38,008 bases of DNA from PKWO01 sp036561005 (GTDB taxonomy: Bacteria; Pseudomonadota; Gammaproteobacteria; Burkholderiales; Burkholderiaceae_D): positions 1-38,008 of the forward strand of contig DATBQE010000141.1 of NCBI GenBank assembly GCA_036561005.1, in the 5' to 3' direction. Positions within the stretch are counted from its first letter, which is position 1, and each line of letters begins with the position of its first letter. The notes below the pieces were generated by a model. It was given only the letters and a program-made list of their open reading frames with translations. It made no database searches and was not told the origin of the DNA. This document shows, piece after piece, positions 16,010 through 23,753 of the stretch. Both the position numbers and the translations under genes were made by a program.

Positions 16010-17616
16010 GTTTCCTCATCCTCATCGACGCAATCAAGCAAGCCGCTGGCAACGATGCCGCCTCCATGCGCGATGTCGAATTTTATTGATCCCGGTTTAC
16101 CCGGAGCGAGATTGATCGTGTGCCGCTGCCCCGGCAGCAGCGGCATATGGAACTTGGCTTGCCTGATACCTTGTACCGGACGAATGCGCGAGGCCAGTTG
16201 CACTACCTCGGACAACAGCAGTACGCCGGGCACAATGGGGTTGCCGGGGAAATGGCCTTCCAGTGCGGGGTGATTCGCTTCGACCACTCTGTCTGCCGGC
16301 TGCGGCGCCGCCACCTTGGAATACGCGAGTTGGCGCGCCAGTTCTTCAAGTGCCAGTCGCGGCAGCTTGCCGTTGTTGTCGCGCGGCATGGCATCGACCT
16401 TCCACAATGGGCGCGGGAGGAACACTGTGTCGATGCGCTTGCGCAAGGCGCGTACGACCTCGCTGGCTTGGGCTTCGGGCGCCACGAAGAAAGCGCACAG
16501 CCGCGCGTCCGGAGTGCGTTGGAAGAAACAACCGTCCAACACGCCTTCTACCGACAGTAACTCGGCATTGAGCGCAGCAAGACTGGCACGCTTGCCGCCT
16601 ATCTTGATCATGTCCGCCGCGCGCCCATGCAGGCTGAATCGTTCGGCTGTGTGCATGACGATGTGATCGCCAAGCGCCAGCGCTTCAGTGACTCGCGGGC
16701 CTTCCAGCCAGGCTTGACTGTCTTCCATGCGCAGGCGGAAATCCGGGCACAATTGCCATTGCGCATCGAGCGCCAGACGACGCGTGGCCGTAATGCCGGC
16801 TTCCGTGCAACCGTATATTTCGTACAGCGGCGCACCGAGTATACGTTCTGCCATCAAGACAGTCTCGTGGTCGAGCGGCATGGTCGCCGAAATTGAGCCG
16901 GCAACGCCGGACAATGCTAATCCTGCGCACGCGCGCAGATGGACCGGCGTTGTCATCAGCCACACCGGCGCCGGCGCGCTGTTGACGGTCGCTTCGATAT
17001 CGGCCGGCAGCAACGGGCGCACATGGTGGATAGTGCAACCCCATTGCAGCGGAAAGACGATGGTGCTTTCCAGCCCGAACATATGCTGCGGCGGGACCGT
17101 GCCGACGATGCAACTGCCGGGCTGCACCGCAAAAGCCTGCTGCAACTGGTCTGCTCCTTGCACCAACATGCCCCAGGTCTTGCAATGCGCACTAGGCTGG
17201 CCGGTGCTGCCTGACGTGTAAAGCGTGATGGCAGGCTGGCCTGCGGCAATCAGGGGGACGACGGGGTCACCTTCGAGATCCTCTTCCGCCATGTCAGCCA
17301 CTGCGGCAGCCAGTATGGTGTCGTCCAGCACATGGCAGGCGCCGGCATCGCGCGCAATGCGCGCGATGGCCTCTTGCGCGCGGCTGGCCGGGGTCAACGT
17401 GTGCTTGCCGGCTATCAATGCCGCAGCGAATGCCAACAGAAATTGGTAGCGGTCTTCGCACAAGTTGATCACTTTGGGCCCGGCTGGCAATCCGGCAGCA
17501 AACCGCCTCGCCTGGGCAATGAACCGTTGCACACTGATTGCGCGATCAGTCCAGGCAAGCGCAGTGCCGGGCGCAAAGTTGCGCAGCAAAGGCAGCATGG
17601 TATCGCCGGGCATCAT
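16006..17616 (-). CDS. AMP-dependent acyl/aryl-ACP ligase fused to a hotdog dehydratase (ApeH-ApeI-like)
   Basis: A 536-aa two-domain protein. Residues 1 to about 430 form an ANL-type ligase, with YTSGSTG (133-139), YGCTEAG (268-274), a GRAADMIKIGGKR hinge region and the catalytic Lys417 in NNGKLPR. It would activate an aromatic acid starter and load it on the ACP. The P-loop runs STGQPSAHCK instead of the common STGxPKG. Residues about 440-536 form a FabZ-like domain with EGHFPGNPIVPGV (453-465), the dehydratase active-site loop. I start at ATG 17616, whose ATGA overlaps the previous stop; an upstream Met at 17658 is less likely. In other clusters the two domains are often separate genes. 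Confidence 0.9.
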   Translation of the reverse strand: MMPGDTMLPLLRNFAPGTALAWTDRAISVQRFIAQARRFAAGLPAGPKVINLCEDRYQFLLAFAAALIAGKHTLTPASRAQEAIARIARDAGACHVLDDTILAAAVADMAEEDLEGDPVVPLIAAGQPAITLYTSGSTGQPSAHCKTWGMLVQGADQLQQAFAVQPGSCIVGTVPPQHMFGLESTIVFPLQWGCTIHHVRPLLPADIEATVNSAPAPVWLMTTPVHLRACAGLALSGVAGSISATMPLDHETVLMAERILGAPLYEIYGCTEAGITATRRLALDAQWQLCPDFRLRMEDSQAWLEGPRVTEALALGDHIVMHTAERFSLHGRAADMIKIGGKRASLAALNAELLSVEGVLDGCFFQRTPDARLCAFFVAPEAQASEVVRALRKRIDTVFLPRPLWKVDAMPRDNNGKLPRLALEELARQLAYSKVAAPQPADRVVEANHPALEGHFPGNPIVPGVLLLSEVVQLASRIRPVQGIRQAKFHMPLLPGQRHTINLAPGKPGSIKFDIAHGGGIVASGLLDCVDEDEET

Positions 17617-18140
17617 GTGCGGCGCAGCCAGATTGGTCCGGCCTTGACGATGAACCACACCATCTGGATCGGGTGGGCATGACGATGGTCAGCGAAGCGC
17701 CAACGGCGAAACATATATTCGCCAAAGAACATTACCGCCAGCAAGACGTAACTGATGACGCCGGTGAACAACGCCCACCAGGCATGCAAGCCCGCTGCAG
17801 CGAGCGCGGTGGCGATCACGGCCATGGTTGCCAGCAGGGCGGTCCACAACACCGTGAGCAGTCGTGTGTATTTTGCCAATTCCTCGGGTAAGGCTTCTTC
17901 TTCACGTTGGTTGAGTCGGGCACGTTCGATGCGTGCAAAAGTGGAGATCATCGGTTCGCGTCCGTGCAGCAAGGTGCGTCCGAAAAGCCATGCCAGAGCG
18001 CCATTGAGCAGGGTGGGCGGCAGCATCAGCAGGATGCCGGGCGCAGTCGGCCAATGCGGCAGCACCCATCGCACAACGAATGGGTAGCACAGCAGCAGCA
18101 CGGTGGCCAAAAGCCGGAAAAACAACGCCCGGAACGGCAT
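17613..18140 (-). CDS. COG4648-type inner-membrane protein of the aryl-polyene-type operon
   Basis: A 175-aa membrane protein with about four to five hydrophobic segments (residues 5-30, 38-52, 95-115, 120-145). A basic/acidic cytosolic stretch (RIERARLNQREEEALPEEL) lies between helices two and three. Proteins of this kind recur in aryl polyene clusters next to the ACP and ligase, but their function is not established. It follows the ACP gene by 22 nt and overlaps the ligase by ATGA. Confidence 0.75.
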   Translation of the reverse strand: MPFRALFFRLLATVLLLCYPFVVRWVLPHWPTAPGILLMLPPTLLNGALAWLFGRTLLHGREPMISTFARIERARLNQREEEALPEELAKYTRLLTVLWTALLATMAVIATALAAAGLHAWWALFTGVISYVLLAVMFFGEYMFRRWRFADHRHAHPIQMVWFIVKAGPIWLRRT

Positions 18141-18162
18141 AGCAATGAACGCGAAGCCGCGC

Positions 18163-18426
18163 CTATTTAACGCGTTCCTGGCTAATATGTTGCGCCAGGG
18201 CGCTGAGGGAAGAGAAAATCTCTTTGTTGTTTTCGCTATCGGAACGCAATTTCACGCCATATTTCTTGGAGACAGTCAGGGCGATTTCCAGGATGTCGAG
18301 CGAATCGAGACCGAGGTCTTCAACCAGCGATTGCGCCGGATCGATCTCGTCCGGTTTCATATCCAGATTGAGCACTTGCACCACAAGTTCCGCCAATTCC
18401 GCTTCGATTGTTTGTTGTTCAGTCAT
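18163..18426 (-). CDS. Acyl carrier protein
   Basis: An 87-aa ACP and the first gene of the operon. The phosphopantetheine site is Ser42 in LGLDSLDILEIAL, with the usual acidic helices (VEDLGLDSLD) and a C-terminal ALAQHISQ helix. It should carry the aryl starter and growing polyene between ligase, ketosynthase, reductase and dehydratases. Clusters of the E. coli/Xenorhabdus type carry two ACPs; only this one is visible here. AAAAG precedes the ATG as a weak ribosome site. Confidence 0.92.
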   Translation of the reverse strand: MTEQQTIEAELAELVVQVLNLDMKPDEIDPAQSLVEDLGLDSLDILEIALTVSKKYGVKLRSDSENNKEIFSSLSALAQHISQERVK

Positions 18427-18751
18427 CTTTTGCTGTGTTATTTCTTAGCCGCTCGAAAACAGCCGACTATCTTGGTTCCAGGGAAGTTTTCGGCTCAGGT
18501 CTACCGGACGCATCGCCGGCTCATCGCCCATACCGCTATTGTCCCGATTTTTCGCCTGGCCGTCCATGTTTGCCCACGTGAACCGATTCCAACCGATCGG
18601 AAGCAATGCGAATGCTGCTAGGATGGGCACAGTTTGCACTCACCTTCATTGCTGAAATGCAAGCTTTTGCTTGCATTGCTGCCTATTAATCATATTTTGC
18701 TGCATGTTTCGACCTCGATCTGTTACCTATCCCTCATATGCCGGCGTATTT
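18427..18751. other. Divergent intergenic region between the polyene operon and deacetylase gene
   Basis: This 325-nt region should contain the main promoter of the eleven-gene minus-strand operon and that of the plus-strand deacetylase/flavoenzyme pair. A 64-codon minus-strand reading frame (18445-18639) starting at GTG lies just upstream of the ACP, but it has no recognisable domain and no clear ribosome site; I do not call it a gene. I see no second ACP, transcription-factor gene or strong operator. Confidence 0.5.
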
Positions 18752-19642
18752 GTGCATGCGCTTGTCAAACGATTAACGTCTATCATCTTGTTCGCGGCGC
18801 TGGCAGTCTGCTCCGGATGCGGCACGGTAACGCCAGGCGCTTCCACCCCAACTGTGCCGGCGCCGGTGCCGATCCGCTTCCTGCTGACTTTCGACGACGG
18901 TCCGGCGTCAGAAGCGCCGAACGGCCCCACGGAGTCCATCCTGCGCGACTTGGCCGACAATCCCGTGGAACCGGGTATCAAGGCGATTTTTTTCCTGCAA
19001 ACCCGCGCGCAGGATGCAGGCGGCTCGCCGTTTGGCCGGGAATTGATGCGGCGCGAGTTCGCCGCGGGACATGTGCCGGCTTTCCATACTGCCACGCCAG
19101 GCCACGCCAATCATCGCTATCTTGAGCCTGCAATATTCGAACAGTCGTTGATTGACGGCATCGCCGACATTCGCGCTGTCACGGGAGAAGCGCCGCAATT
19201 GGTGCGTCCGCCGTTCTGGAACTACGATCAACGCACCTTTGCCGCCTACCGCGAGCATGGATTGCATATATTGCTCACCGACTTGAGCGCCAACGACGGC
19301 AAAACCTGGGGCATCAATTTCAGCCTCAGGCGGCGCTCGAGCCTGTTGCATCAACTCGACGCGGCGCGTGCTCAAATTGCTGCTGGGACATTGCCGGTAG
19401 TTGATGGCGTTATTCCCATCGTGGTGACTTTTCATGACACCAACACTTACACGGCAAGGCATATGCGGGAATATCTGCAAATCCTGGAAGACAGCGCACG
19501 CGAATTGAAACTACCCACGGCAGCAAAACCCTTTTATGATGAGCGCGCGGCGCTTGAACGGGCCGCGTTGGCAAGGACCATTGCCGATCCAGCACAACCC
19601 GTGCACCTGCCCGGCTTGTGGAACTGGATCTGGAACCGCTGA
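18752..19642 (+). CDS. NodB-type polysaccharide deacetylase, putative lipoprotein
   Basis: About 296 aa from a GTG at 18752; an upstream in-frame ATG (18671) would add 27 residues ahead of the signal peptide and is less likely. The N-terminus KRLTSIILFAALAVCSGC is a lipoprotein-like signal with Cys23 as the possible lipidated residue, then a Pro/Thr linker. NodB motif 1 is TFDDGP (46-51) and motif 3 is RPPFWNYD (152-159). Motif 2 reads HTATPGHANH (112-121), spaced differently from the usual H-T/S-x-x-x-H, so metal binding may be altered. It should act in the periplasm or on the outer membrane, on an N-acetylated or acylated sugar. It is followed by the flavoenzyme gene after 14 nt. Confidence 0.8.
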   Translation: MHALVKRLTSIILFAALAVCSGCGTVTPGASTPTVPAPVPIRFLLTFDDGPASEAPNGPTESILRDLADNPVEPGIKAIFFLQTRAQDAGGSPFGRELMRREFAAGHVPAFHTATPGHANHRYLEPAIFEQSLIDGIADIRAVTGEAPQLVRPPFWNYDQRTFAAYREHGLHILLTDLSANDGKTWGINFSLRRRSSLLHQLDAARAQIAAGTLPVVDGVIPIVVTFHDTNTYTARHMREYLQILEDSARELKLPTAAKPFYDERAALERAALARTIADPAQPVHLPGLWNWIWNR

Positions 19643-19656
19643 AAAGAAAGAAATCA

Positions 19657-20895
19657 ATGTCGACAAGAACAGAACAATCCGAAATCGTCGTGATCGGCGC
19701 GGGGCCGGCCGGTGCCGTGGCGGCAGCGCTGTTGCGCAAACAGGGGCGTCAGGTGCTGGTCATCGAACGCGAGCAATTTCCGCGCTTTTCCATCGGTGAG
19801 AGTCTGTTGCCGCAAAGCATGGAATACCTTGAGCAGGCGGGTATGTTGCGCGCCGTGGTGGAGGCCGGGTTTCAATACAAGAATGGTGCCGCGTTCGCCT
19901 GTGGCGATCGCTACACCGACTTCGATTTTCGCGATCAATTCTCACAAGGCTGGAGCACGACCTATCAGGTTCAGCGCGCAAGCTTCGACCACATTTTGGC
20001 CAAGGAAGCCGCGCGCCAGGGCGCCGAGATCCGCTACCGCCATGAAGTGACCCATGTCGAAGTTGAATCGGAGCGGCCGCGCATCACCGTGAAATCTCCC
20101 GAGGGCGAAGAATACGTCGTTGAAGCCGGTTTCCTGCTCGACGCCAGTGGTTTCGGCCGTGTCTTGCCACGCCTGCTGCAGCTTGAATCGCCATCGAACT
20201 TCCCGGTGCGCGGCGCCATCTTCACCCACATTGAAGACGGTATTCCGCTGCCCGGTTACGATCGCAGCAAGATACGCGTGACGGTGCACCCGCAGCACTG
20301 CGATGTCTGGTACTGGTTGATTCCGTTTGCCGACGGCCGTTGCTCGCTCGGCGTCGTCGCCGAGACCAGTTTCCTGGAGCGCTATCAGGGCAGCGATAGC
20401 GAGCGCCTGCAAGCCATCGTCAACGAAGATCCCGGCTTGAGTACATTGCTGGCAAATGCCAAATGGGACACGCCGGCGCGCCATATCGTCGGCTATTCCG
20501 CCAACGTCAAGTCTCTTTGGGGCAAGGGCTATGCCTTGCTCGGCAATGCCGGCGAATTTCTCGATCCGGTTTTTTCCTCCGGAGTGACGATTGCCTTTCG
20601 CTCGGCCAGCATGGCTGCCGGTTTGCTGCAGCGTCAATTTGCCGGCGAAACCATTGACTGGCAGAACGATTATGCGGTGCCGCTCAAGAAAGGTGTCGAT
20701 ACCTTCCGCGCCTTCGTCGAATCATGGTACGCAGGCGGCTTCCAGCGCATCATTTTCCATGATGACCAGGCGCCGGAAATTCGCCGCATGATCTGCTCGA
20801 TCCTGGCCGGTTATGCGTGGGACCAAAGCAATCCCTATGTGCGCGAAACCAAGCGCAGGCTCGGCTCACTGGAAGAATTTTGTTCGATTGATTGA
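19657..20895 (+). CDS. FAD-dependent oxidoreductase with flavin-halogenase signatures
   Basis: A 412-aa flavoprotein. The dinucleotide fold VVIGAGPAGAVAAALL is at residues 11-26, and FSIGESLLP (44-52) follows. Two marks of flavin-dependent halogenases are present: WYWLIP at 218-223, fitting WxWxIP, and Lys75 in GFQYKNGAAF, the position of the lysine that directs hypohalous acid. GNAGEFLDPVFSSG closes the FAD site. Xanthomonadins are brominated aryl polyenes whose cluster includes a halogenase-like gene, so halogenation of the polyene head group is a reasonable inference. Related flavoenzymes without halogenase activity also exist near such clusters, so the reaction is not certain. The start is ATG 19657, after the deacetylase stop, preceded by AGAAAG. 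Confidence 0.83.
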   Translation: MSTRTEQSEIVVIGAGPAGAVAAALLRKQGRQVLVIEREQFPRFSIGESLLPQSMEYLEQAGMLRAVVEAGFQYKNGAAFACGDRYTDFDFRDQFSQGWSTTYQVQRASFDHILAKEAARQGAEIRYRHEVTHVEVESERPRITVKSPEGEEYVVEAGFLLDASGFGRVLPRLLQLESPSNFPVRGAIFTHIEDGIPLPGYDRSKIRVTVHPQHCDVWYWLIPFADGRCSLGVVAETSFLERYQGSDSERLQAIVNEDPGLSTLLANAKWDTPARHIVGYSANVKSLWGKGYALLGNAGEFLDPVFSSGVTIAFRSASMAAGLLQRQFAGETIDWQNDYAVPLKKGVDTFRAFVESWYAGGFQRIIFHDDQAPEIRRMICSILAGYAWDQSNPYVRETKRRLGSLEEFCSID

Positions 20896-21052
20896 CGTCG
20901 CCGGGGGCTCGTTTTATTGCGTCACACAAATGACATATTCAGGTGCACAATGACGGTCGTTTTTGGTGAAAATTCACCTAAACAGCCGCATTGCAACAAT
21001 TAACCGCAATATCGATTACCATCACAATTTGCTATTTTCAGCGAAAGCCAGC

Positions 21053-22153
21053 ATGCCCGTTCAAGACACAGTTCTTATCCTGCAAGGCGGTGGTGCCCTT
21101 GGCGCTTATCAGGCAGGCGTATACCAACATTTGCTTGAACATCACACGCCGTTGGACTGGGTGATCGGCACCTCGATCGGCGCGATCAACAGCGCGATCA
21201 TTGCCGGCAATCCACCCGAGATGCGGATTGAGAAACTGAAGGGTTTCTGGGACAGCCTGGCTCCGGCCACCACGCCTGGCTTCTGGCCCGGCATGTATCC
21301 ATGGATGAACCTGACCCGCTCGATCGACACCATCGATACGCTGATCAATGGCGTTGACGGCTTCTTTCGCCCGCGCACCGGTTCCACCTGGGACCTCAAC
21401 GCCAAGGTCGACATTGCGCGCGCCGGATTCTACGACACGGCCCCGCTCAAGACCACGCTGGAAACCTACGTTGATTTCAAATACCTCAATAGCGGCGTTA
21501 CGCGCCTTAGCGTCTGCGCGGTCGATATCGATACGGGTCAAAGCGCCGTGTTCGACAGCAGCAAGGAAGAAATTTTCCCTGAACACATCATGGCCAGCGG
21601 CGCCCTGCCACCGGGCTTTCCGCCTATCGTCATCGGCAAGCACGCGTATTGGGATGGCGGCGTGTATTCGAATTCGCCGCTGGAAATTTTCCTCAGTGAC
21701 GATGCCAAGCGCGACGCGTTATGTTTCATGGTCGACCTGTGGGACCCAAGCGAAAATCGGCCGACCACCATGTCGGAAGTGTTGTCGCGCTACAAGGACA
21801 TCCAGTACGCCAGCCGTTCCGAGGAGCAACTGGCATTGCATCAAAGGCTGCAGGACATGCAGCGTGCCATACGCGAGCTGGCCAAGAACCTGACTCCGGC
21901 AGCGCGCAAGAAAGCCGAGCTGCAACCGCTTATCGATATGGGGTGCGACCATACGATCAATATTGTGCACCTGGTGATGCAAGCCCTGCCGCACGATAAC
22001 TATTTCAAGGACATCGATTTCAGCACCGATACAGTGGCAAGCCGCTGGGCCGCCGGTGAGCACGATTGCCATCGCGCGTTGCGCCACAAATCGTGGCTGC
22101 GGCCTTTGCCGCCGCATGCCGGTTTGATCATTCACGAACTGCCACAGGAGTAA
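21053..22153 (+). CDS. Patatin-like phospholipase/esterase
   Basis: A 366-aa cytosolic patatin-family hydrolase. It has the oxyanion loop GGGALGAYQAGVY, the nucleophile elbow GTSIG (Ser41) and the second dyad residue in DGG (Asp201). No signal peptide is evident from the chosen ATG (21053); in-frame TTG/GTG starts near 20963 would add about 30 residues. The gene is followed within 2 nt by acetoacetate decarboxylase and then 3-hydroxybutyrate dehydrogenase. That context suggests a role in releasing 3-hydroxybutyrate from esters or intracellular polyhydroxybutyrate, but a membrane phospholipase is equally compatible with the motifs. Confidence 0.87.
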   Translation: MPVQDTVLILQGGGALGAYQAGVYQHLLEHHTPLDWVIGTSIGAINSAIIAGNPPEMRIEKLKGFWDSLAPATTPGFWPGMYPWMNLTRSIDTIDTLINGVDGFFRPRTGSTWDLNAKVDIARAGFYDTAPLKTTLETYVDFKYLNSGVTRLSVCAVDIDTGQSAVFDSSKEEIFPEHIMASGALPPGFPPIVIGKHAYWDGGVYSNSPLEIFLSDDAKRDALCFMVDLWDPSENRPTTMSEVLSRYKDIQYASRSEEQLALHQRLQDMQRAIRELAKNLTPAARKKAELQPLIDMGCDHTINIVHLVMQALPHDNYFKDIDFSTDTVASRWAAGEHDCHRALRHKSWLRPLPPHAGLIIHELPQE

Positions 22154-22155
22154 AC

Positions 22156-22902
22156 ATGACGGAAGACGAAGTTCGCAACAACGCCTTTGCCATGCCCATG
22201 CACAACCCGGCCTTTCCGCCGGGGCCTTACCGCTTCGTCGACCGTGAATACCTGATCATTACCTATCGCACCGACCCGGTTCTGCTACAGAAAATATTGC
22301 CCGCGCCGCTCAAAATGACCGAGCCGGTGGTCAAGTATGAATTCATCAACATGCCCGACTCGACCGGCTTCGGCCATTACTGCGAATCGGGCCAGGTGAT
22401 TCCCGTCACGCTCGATGGCGTGGCCGGCGGCTATGTCCATAGCATGTATCTCAACGACCATCCGCCGATTGCCGCCGGGCGTGAACTGTGGGGCTTCCCC
22501 AAAAAGCTCGGCGAACCGGAATTGCGTGTGCACAAGGACACGCTGATCGGCACGCTCGACTACAGCGATTTCCGTGTCGCCACCGGCACCATGGGTTTCA
22601 AGCACAAGACGCTCGACCCGGCGGCTGTGAAGAAGTCGATGGAGGCGCCAAGCTTTTTGCTGAAAATCATTCCCCACGTCGACGGCTCGCCGCGCATCTG
22701 CGAAATCGTGCAATACAGCCTGACCGACGTGATCATCAAAGGCGCCTGGAGCGGACCCGGCGCGCTGCAATTGAATCCTCATGCGTTGGCGCCGGTGGCA
22801 GACCTGCCGGTGCTCGAAATCCTGTCCGCAGTCCATATCATGGCCGACCTGACACTCCCCTACGGCACGGTCGCCCACGACTACCTCAACCCTTCCAAAT
22901 AG
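22156..22902 (+). CDS. adc: Acetoacetate decarboxylase
   Basis: A 248-aa enzyme that decarboxylates acetoacetate to acetone and CO2 through a Schiff base. The catalytic segment GRELWGFPKKLGEP contains Lys116/Lys117, matching the Lys115/Lys116 pair of the clostridial enzyme. The length is usual for the family. AGGAG precedes the ATG at 22156, and the gene starts 2 nt after the patatin stop, so translation is likely coupled. With the downstream 3-hydroxybutyrate dehydrogenase it would form a route from 3-hydroxybutyrate to acetone. A broader beta-keto-acid decarboxylase activity cannot be excluded. Confidence 0.92.
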   Translation: MTEDEVRNNAFAMPMHNPAFPPGPYRFVDREYLIITYRTDPVLLQKILPAPLKMTEPVVKYEFINMPDSTGFGHYCESGQVIPVTLDGVAGGYVHSMYLNDHPPIAAGRELWGFPKKLGEPELRVHKDTLIGTLDYSDFRVATGTMGFKHKTLDPAAVKKSMEAPSFLLKIIPHVDGSPRICEIVQYSLTDVIIKGAWSGPGALQLNPHALAPVADLPVLEILSAVHIMADLTLPYGTVAHDYLNPSK

Positions 22903-22913
22903 AGGAACCCATC

Positions 22914-23696
22914 ATGCTACTCAAAGACAAAGTTGCCCTGATCACCGGCGCCGCCAGCGGCATCGGCAAGGAAATCGCCTTGCAATATGCGCGCGAAGGC
23001 GCCAAGGTCGTGATCGCCGACATGGCGCTCGACGCAGCCAACGCCACGGCTCAGGAAATCATTGATGCCGGCGGCCAGGCCATGGCAGTTTCCATGAACG
23101 TCACCGACGAAGCCCAGGTCGACAAGGGCGTGGCCGATGCTGTGGCCAAGTTCGGCGGCATGGACATTTTGATCAGCAATGCCGGCATCCAGATCATCAG
23201 CCCGCTGGTTGACCTGAGCCTGGAAAACTGGAAAAAAATGCTCGCCATCCATCTCGACGGCGCCTTTTTGACCACCCGCGCCTGCATGCGCGCGATGATC
23301 GCCGGCGGCCGCGGCGGTTCGGTGATCTACATGGGCTCGGTGCACTCGCACGAAGCTTCGCCGTTGAAAGCGCCTTACGTCGCCGCCAAACACGGCCTGA
23401 TCGGCCTGGCCAAGGTCGTCGCCAAGGAAGGCGCCAAGGACAAGATTCGTGCCAACGTCATCTGCCCCGGCTTCGTGCGCACACCCTTGGTCGATAAGCA
23501 AATTCCGGAGCAGGCCAAGAGCCTCGGCATCACCGAAGCCGAAGTCATCAAGAATGTGATGCTGAAGGAAACCGTCGACGGTGAATTCACGACCGTGCAG
23601 GACGTGGCGCAAACTGCCGTGTTCCTCGCCTCGTTCGGGTCGAATGCCCTGACCGGTCAGTCGATCATCGTCAGCCACGGATGGTGCATGCAATAA
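22914..23696 (+). CDS. bdhA: 3-hydroxybutyrate dehydrogenase
   Basis: A 260-aa NAD-dependent short-chain dehydrogenase interconverting 3-hydroxybutyrate and acetoacetate. TGAASGIG (11-18), SNAGIQ and the catalytic Ser142, Tyr155 and Lys159 (YVAAK) are present. The HGLIGLAKVVAKEGA segment and the SIIVSHGWCMQ end are typical of bacterial BdhA. A GAGG ribosome site precedes the ATG at 22914, 11 nt after the decarboxylase stop. The operon ends in a strong hairpin. It fits PHB turnover, common in Burkholderiales. Confidence 0.95.
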   Translation: MLLKDKVALITGAASGIGKEIALQYAREGAKVVIADMALDAANATAQEIIDAGGQAMAVSMNVTDEAQVDKGVADAVAKFGGMDILISNAGIQIISPLVDLSLENWKKMLAIHLDGAFLTTRACMRAMIAGGRGGSVIYMGSVHSHEASPLKAPYVAAKHGLIGLAKVVAKEGAKDKIRANVICPGFVRTPLVDKQIPEQAKSLGITEAEVIKNVMLKETVDGEFTTVQDVAQTAVFLASFGSNALTGQSIIVSHGWCMQ

Positions 23697-23703
23697 GTTG
23701 AAC

Positions 23704-23741
23704 CGGAGTCCGTCACGTAGTCGTGCGGACTCCGTTGTTTG
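23704..23741 (+). terminator. Terminator after bdhA
   Basis: The stem CGGAGTCCG (23704-23712) pairs perfectly with CGGACTCCG (23726-23734), with an inner CAC/GTG extension, followed by TTGTTTG. It ends the plus-strand operon and lies before the convergent thioredoxin gene. Confidence 0.8.
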
Positions 23742-23753
23742 ATTTGCGCCTGC

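Noticed and set aside
18445..18639. 64-codon minus-strand frame upstream of the ACP, considered as a lost second ACP or small leader gene
   Set aside because: It has no DSL motif or ACP-like helices, starts at GTG without a ribosome site, and resembles no family I know.
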